Source: Xanthomonas cucurbitae (GTDB lineage Bacteria; Pseudomonadota; Gammaproteobacteria; Xanthomonadales; Xanthomonadaceae). Taken from it: a stretch of 64,000 bases of DNA. The stretch lies in the NCBI RefSeq assembly GCF_002939885.1, contig NZ_MDED01000021.1, positions 1 to 64,000 on the forward strand, in the 5' to 3' direction. The stretch's first letter is position 1. Each line of letters starts with the position of its first letter. Below, in pieces: positions 62,596 through 64,000 of this stretch. A program made the position numbers and the translations under genes. The notes under the pieces are model-generated. The model had not been told where the DNA came from, ran no database searches, and worked only from the letters and a program-made list of their open reading frames with translations.

Positions 62596-63083
62596 ACCAG
62601 CCCGCACTGCACATCCGCACGGCCACGCCAAGCGATGTGCCGCTGCTGCACGAGCTCATCACCGCGCTGGCGGTCTACGAGCGCGAGCCGGAGGCGGTCA
62701 CGGCCACCCAGGACGATCTGTGCGCCAGCCTGTTCGGCGACGGCGCCACCGCGCATGCGCTGATCTGCGAGCAGGACGGCCAGGCACTGGGATTTGCGGT
62801 GTACTTCTTCAACTATTCCACCTGGCTGGGCCGCAACGGCCTGTATCTGGAAGACCTGTTCGTGCGCCCGCAAGCGCGCGGGCAGGGGGCGGGCCTGGCG
62901 CTGTTGCGGCATCTGGCACAGCTGGCCATGCAACGTGGCTGCGGACGTTTCGAGTGGTCGGTGCTGGACTGGAACCAGCCGGCGATCGATTTCTACCAGG
63001 CCGTGGGCGCCCACCCGATGGCGGGCTGGACCGTCTACCGGCTCGACGGCGAGCGTCTGGCTGCCTTTGCTGCCGGCGGTTGA
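62592..63083 (+). CDS. GNAT-family N-acetyltransferase
   Basis: 163 residues from GTG 62592, overlapping the rpe stop by 4 nt, so translation is coupled. GNAT motif A is [21 protein letters not shown], with the acetyl-CoA loop RGQGAG. The C-terminal part [22 protein letters not shown] is typical of the diamine/spermidine N-acetyltransferase-like group. The substrate is unknown, possibly a polyamine or diamine. Confidence 0.9.
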   Translation: MNQPALHIRTATPSDVPLLHELITALAVYEREPEAVTATQDDLCASLFGDGATAHALICEQDGQALGFAVYFFNYSTWLGRNGLYLEDLFVRPQARGQGAGLALLRHLAQLAMQRGCGRFEWSVLDWNQPAIDFYQAVGAHPMAGWTVYRLDGERLAAFAAGG

Positions 63084-63134
63084 ACCGGGCTCGCGCATGC
63101 GGCCGCCCAGCACAGCTGCCGTATCGAAAAAGAC

Positions 63135-63160
63135 AAGGCCGCCCCGTATGGAGCGGCCTT
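63135..63160. terminator. Terminator-like hairpin after the GNAT gene
   Basis: AAGGCCGC (63135-63142) pairs with GCGGCCTT (63153-63160). AAAAA precedes it at 63127-63131; on the plus strand only TTC follows. It lies about 50 bp after the acetyltransferase stop. Confidence 0.6.
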
Positions 63161-63332
63161 CGGAAGATTGGAGGCTGATCCTGCCTCCGCCCATCGTCCC
63201 TGCTATGGCCTTCCATGTTCCGGGTCGGCGGTGACATCGGTATGACAGCCGCGCGACCTTGCGCATTCACGATTCCCGCATCGACCCACTGCTAGCCTGC
63301 GTGGACCTCCATCCCCATCATCGGCAGTGCGC

Positions 63333-64000
63333 ATGGTCCCGTCCCACTGGCGATTGATCCTCAACGGCAAATCCACCGACAACGAGGATCTGCGGCAGGC
63401 GGTCGGCCGCCTGCGCAAGCGTGGCATCCGGCTGGAAGTACGGGTCACCTGGGAAGAGGGCGATGCCGAGCGCTATGTGGCCGAAGCGGTGGCCGATGGT
63501 GTGCAGACCGTGGTGGCTGCGGGTGGCGATGGCACCTTGAGCGAAGTGGCGGCCGCGCTGGCGCATCATGATGGCGATGCGGCCACACTGCCGTCGCTGG
63601 GCCTGGTGCCGCTGGGCACCGCCAACGACTTCGCCACCGCCGCCACGCTGCCGATCGACCCCATCGACGCGCTCGACCTGATCGCCAGCCGCCCGGCGCA
63701 GGCGATCGACCTGCTGCGCCTGGACACCGCGCACGGGCCGCACTGGTGCGCCAACGTCGCCAGCGGCGGCTTCGGCACCCAGGTCACCGTGGACACCGAC
63801 GAAGGCTTGAAGAAGATGCTCGGCGGGTTGGCTTACCTCATCACCGGCATGTCGCGGCTGGGCCGGATCGATCCGATCAGCGCACGCTTCAGCGGCCCGG
63901 AGTTCAGCTGGGAAGGCGAGTTCATCGCGCTTGGCCTGGGTAACGGCCGCTACGCCGGCGGCGGCCAGGCGCTGTGTCCGGACGCACTGATCGACGACGG
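63333..64000 (+). CDS. YegS-like lipid kinase, N-terminal part (runs off the window)
   Basis: 222 codons from ATG 63333 to the window end. [19 protein letters not shown], the nucleotide motif [53 protein letters not shown] and [19 protein letters not shown] all belong to the diacylglycerol-kinase-like YegS family, which phosphorylates membrane lipids. The C-terminal domain is not in the window. YegS proper is likely, but related BmrU-type kinases cannot be excluded. Confidence 0.9.
   Translation, partial: MVPSHWRLILNGKSTDNEDLRQAVGRLRKRGIRLEVRVTWEEGDAERYVAEAVADGVQTVVAAGGDGTLSEVAAALAHHDGDAATLPSLGLVPLGTANDFATAATLPIDPIDALDLIASRPAQAIDLLRLDTAHGPHWCANVASGGFGTQVTVDTDEGLKKMLGGLAYLITGMSRLGRIDPISARFSGPEFSWEGEFIALGLGNGRYAGGGQALCPDALIDD

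Noticed and set aside
1-64000. CRISPR arrays, tRNA, rRNA genes and riboswitches
   Set aside because: No regularly spaced direct repeats with unique spacers, no tRNA acceptor/T-loop patterns and no riboswitch core were seen by eye; a covariance-model scan would be needed to exclude small RNAs.

Overview
This window is a chromosomal segment of a GC-rich gammaproteobacterium, almost certainly a plant-pathogenic Xanthomonas. The case rests on a type III effector of the XopAI kind behind a perfect PIP box (TTCGT-N15-TTCGC), a VirK-family protein, a glycogen/trehalose operon of the Xanthomonas type, a kynA product whose key residues fall at the numbers known for the X. campestris enzyme, and many short palindromic repeats of the kind that litter Xanthomonas genomes. 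I cannot fix the species.

Layout. 1-1.6 kb is insertion-sequence debris: the end of an IS30-family transposase, a TPR gene beginning right at it, an IS3-family orfA pseudogene and a small frameshifted lipoprotein gene. Then come an HPF/RaiA-like ribosome protein and an MscS-type channel (1.7-4.8 kb). An AT-richer three-gene cassette on the minus strand (4.8-8.8 kb) encodes a lipoprotein, a 610-residue protein with a lysozyme-like motif pair and Gln-rich tail, and a coiled-coil membrane protein. I read it as a candidate antibacterial effector/immunity cassette. AarF/UbiB-like kinase, DUF808 and GGDEF genes follow.

13.9-26.6 kb is a tightly packed alpha-glucan operon: glgA-glgB-treZ-malQ-treY-DUF2934-glgX. 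The first five genes are joined by 4-nt overlaps or 2-nt gaps. It can build and branch glycogen, debranch it, and convert it to trehalose. Two short-chain/NAD(P)-dependent oxidoreductase genes then converge on a REP-like hairpin, followed by an FAD/NAD(P)-binding protein, a VirK protein, a DUF6172 protein and an RhlE-like helicase.

The AT-rich XopAI gene (32.9-33.8 kb) sits between the helicase and a branched-chain 2-oxoacid dehydrogenase operon (E1alpha, E1beta, an SH3-like protein, E2). The E2 linker carries a 171-bp palindromic repeat in frame. A large secreted nuclease follows.

42-49.5 kb is an aromatic amino-acid catabolism region: kynA, a POT peptide transporter, a thioredoxin-like lipoprotein, a MarR regulator divergent from hppD, then hmgA. 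Between hppD and hmgA lies a 445-bp element: a DUF559 endonuclease gene bounded by 45-bp terminal inverted repeats, whose right repeat encodes the C-terminus and stop codon of the nuclease. I consider this the most interesting object in the window, because its repeat core resembles the palindromes elsewhere (E2 linker, 43.2 kb, 45.7 kb).

49.5-55.5 kb is a six-gene Mrp/Pha-type cation/proton antiporter operon with fused A and B subunits. The remainder holds an epimerase-like protein, an Mpo1-like membrane protein, a secreted thermolysin-family protease, purC, a small J-domain protein, an outer-membrane beta-barrel, rpe, a GNAT acetyltransferase and the start of a YegS-like lipid kinase running off the window. 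I saw no tRNA, rRNA or CRISPR array.
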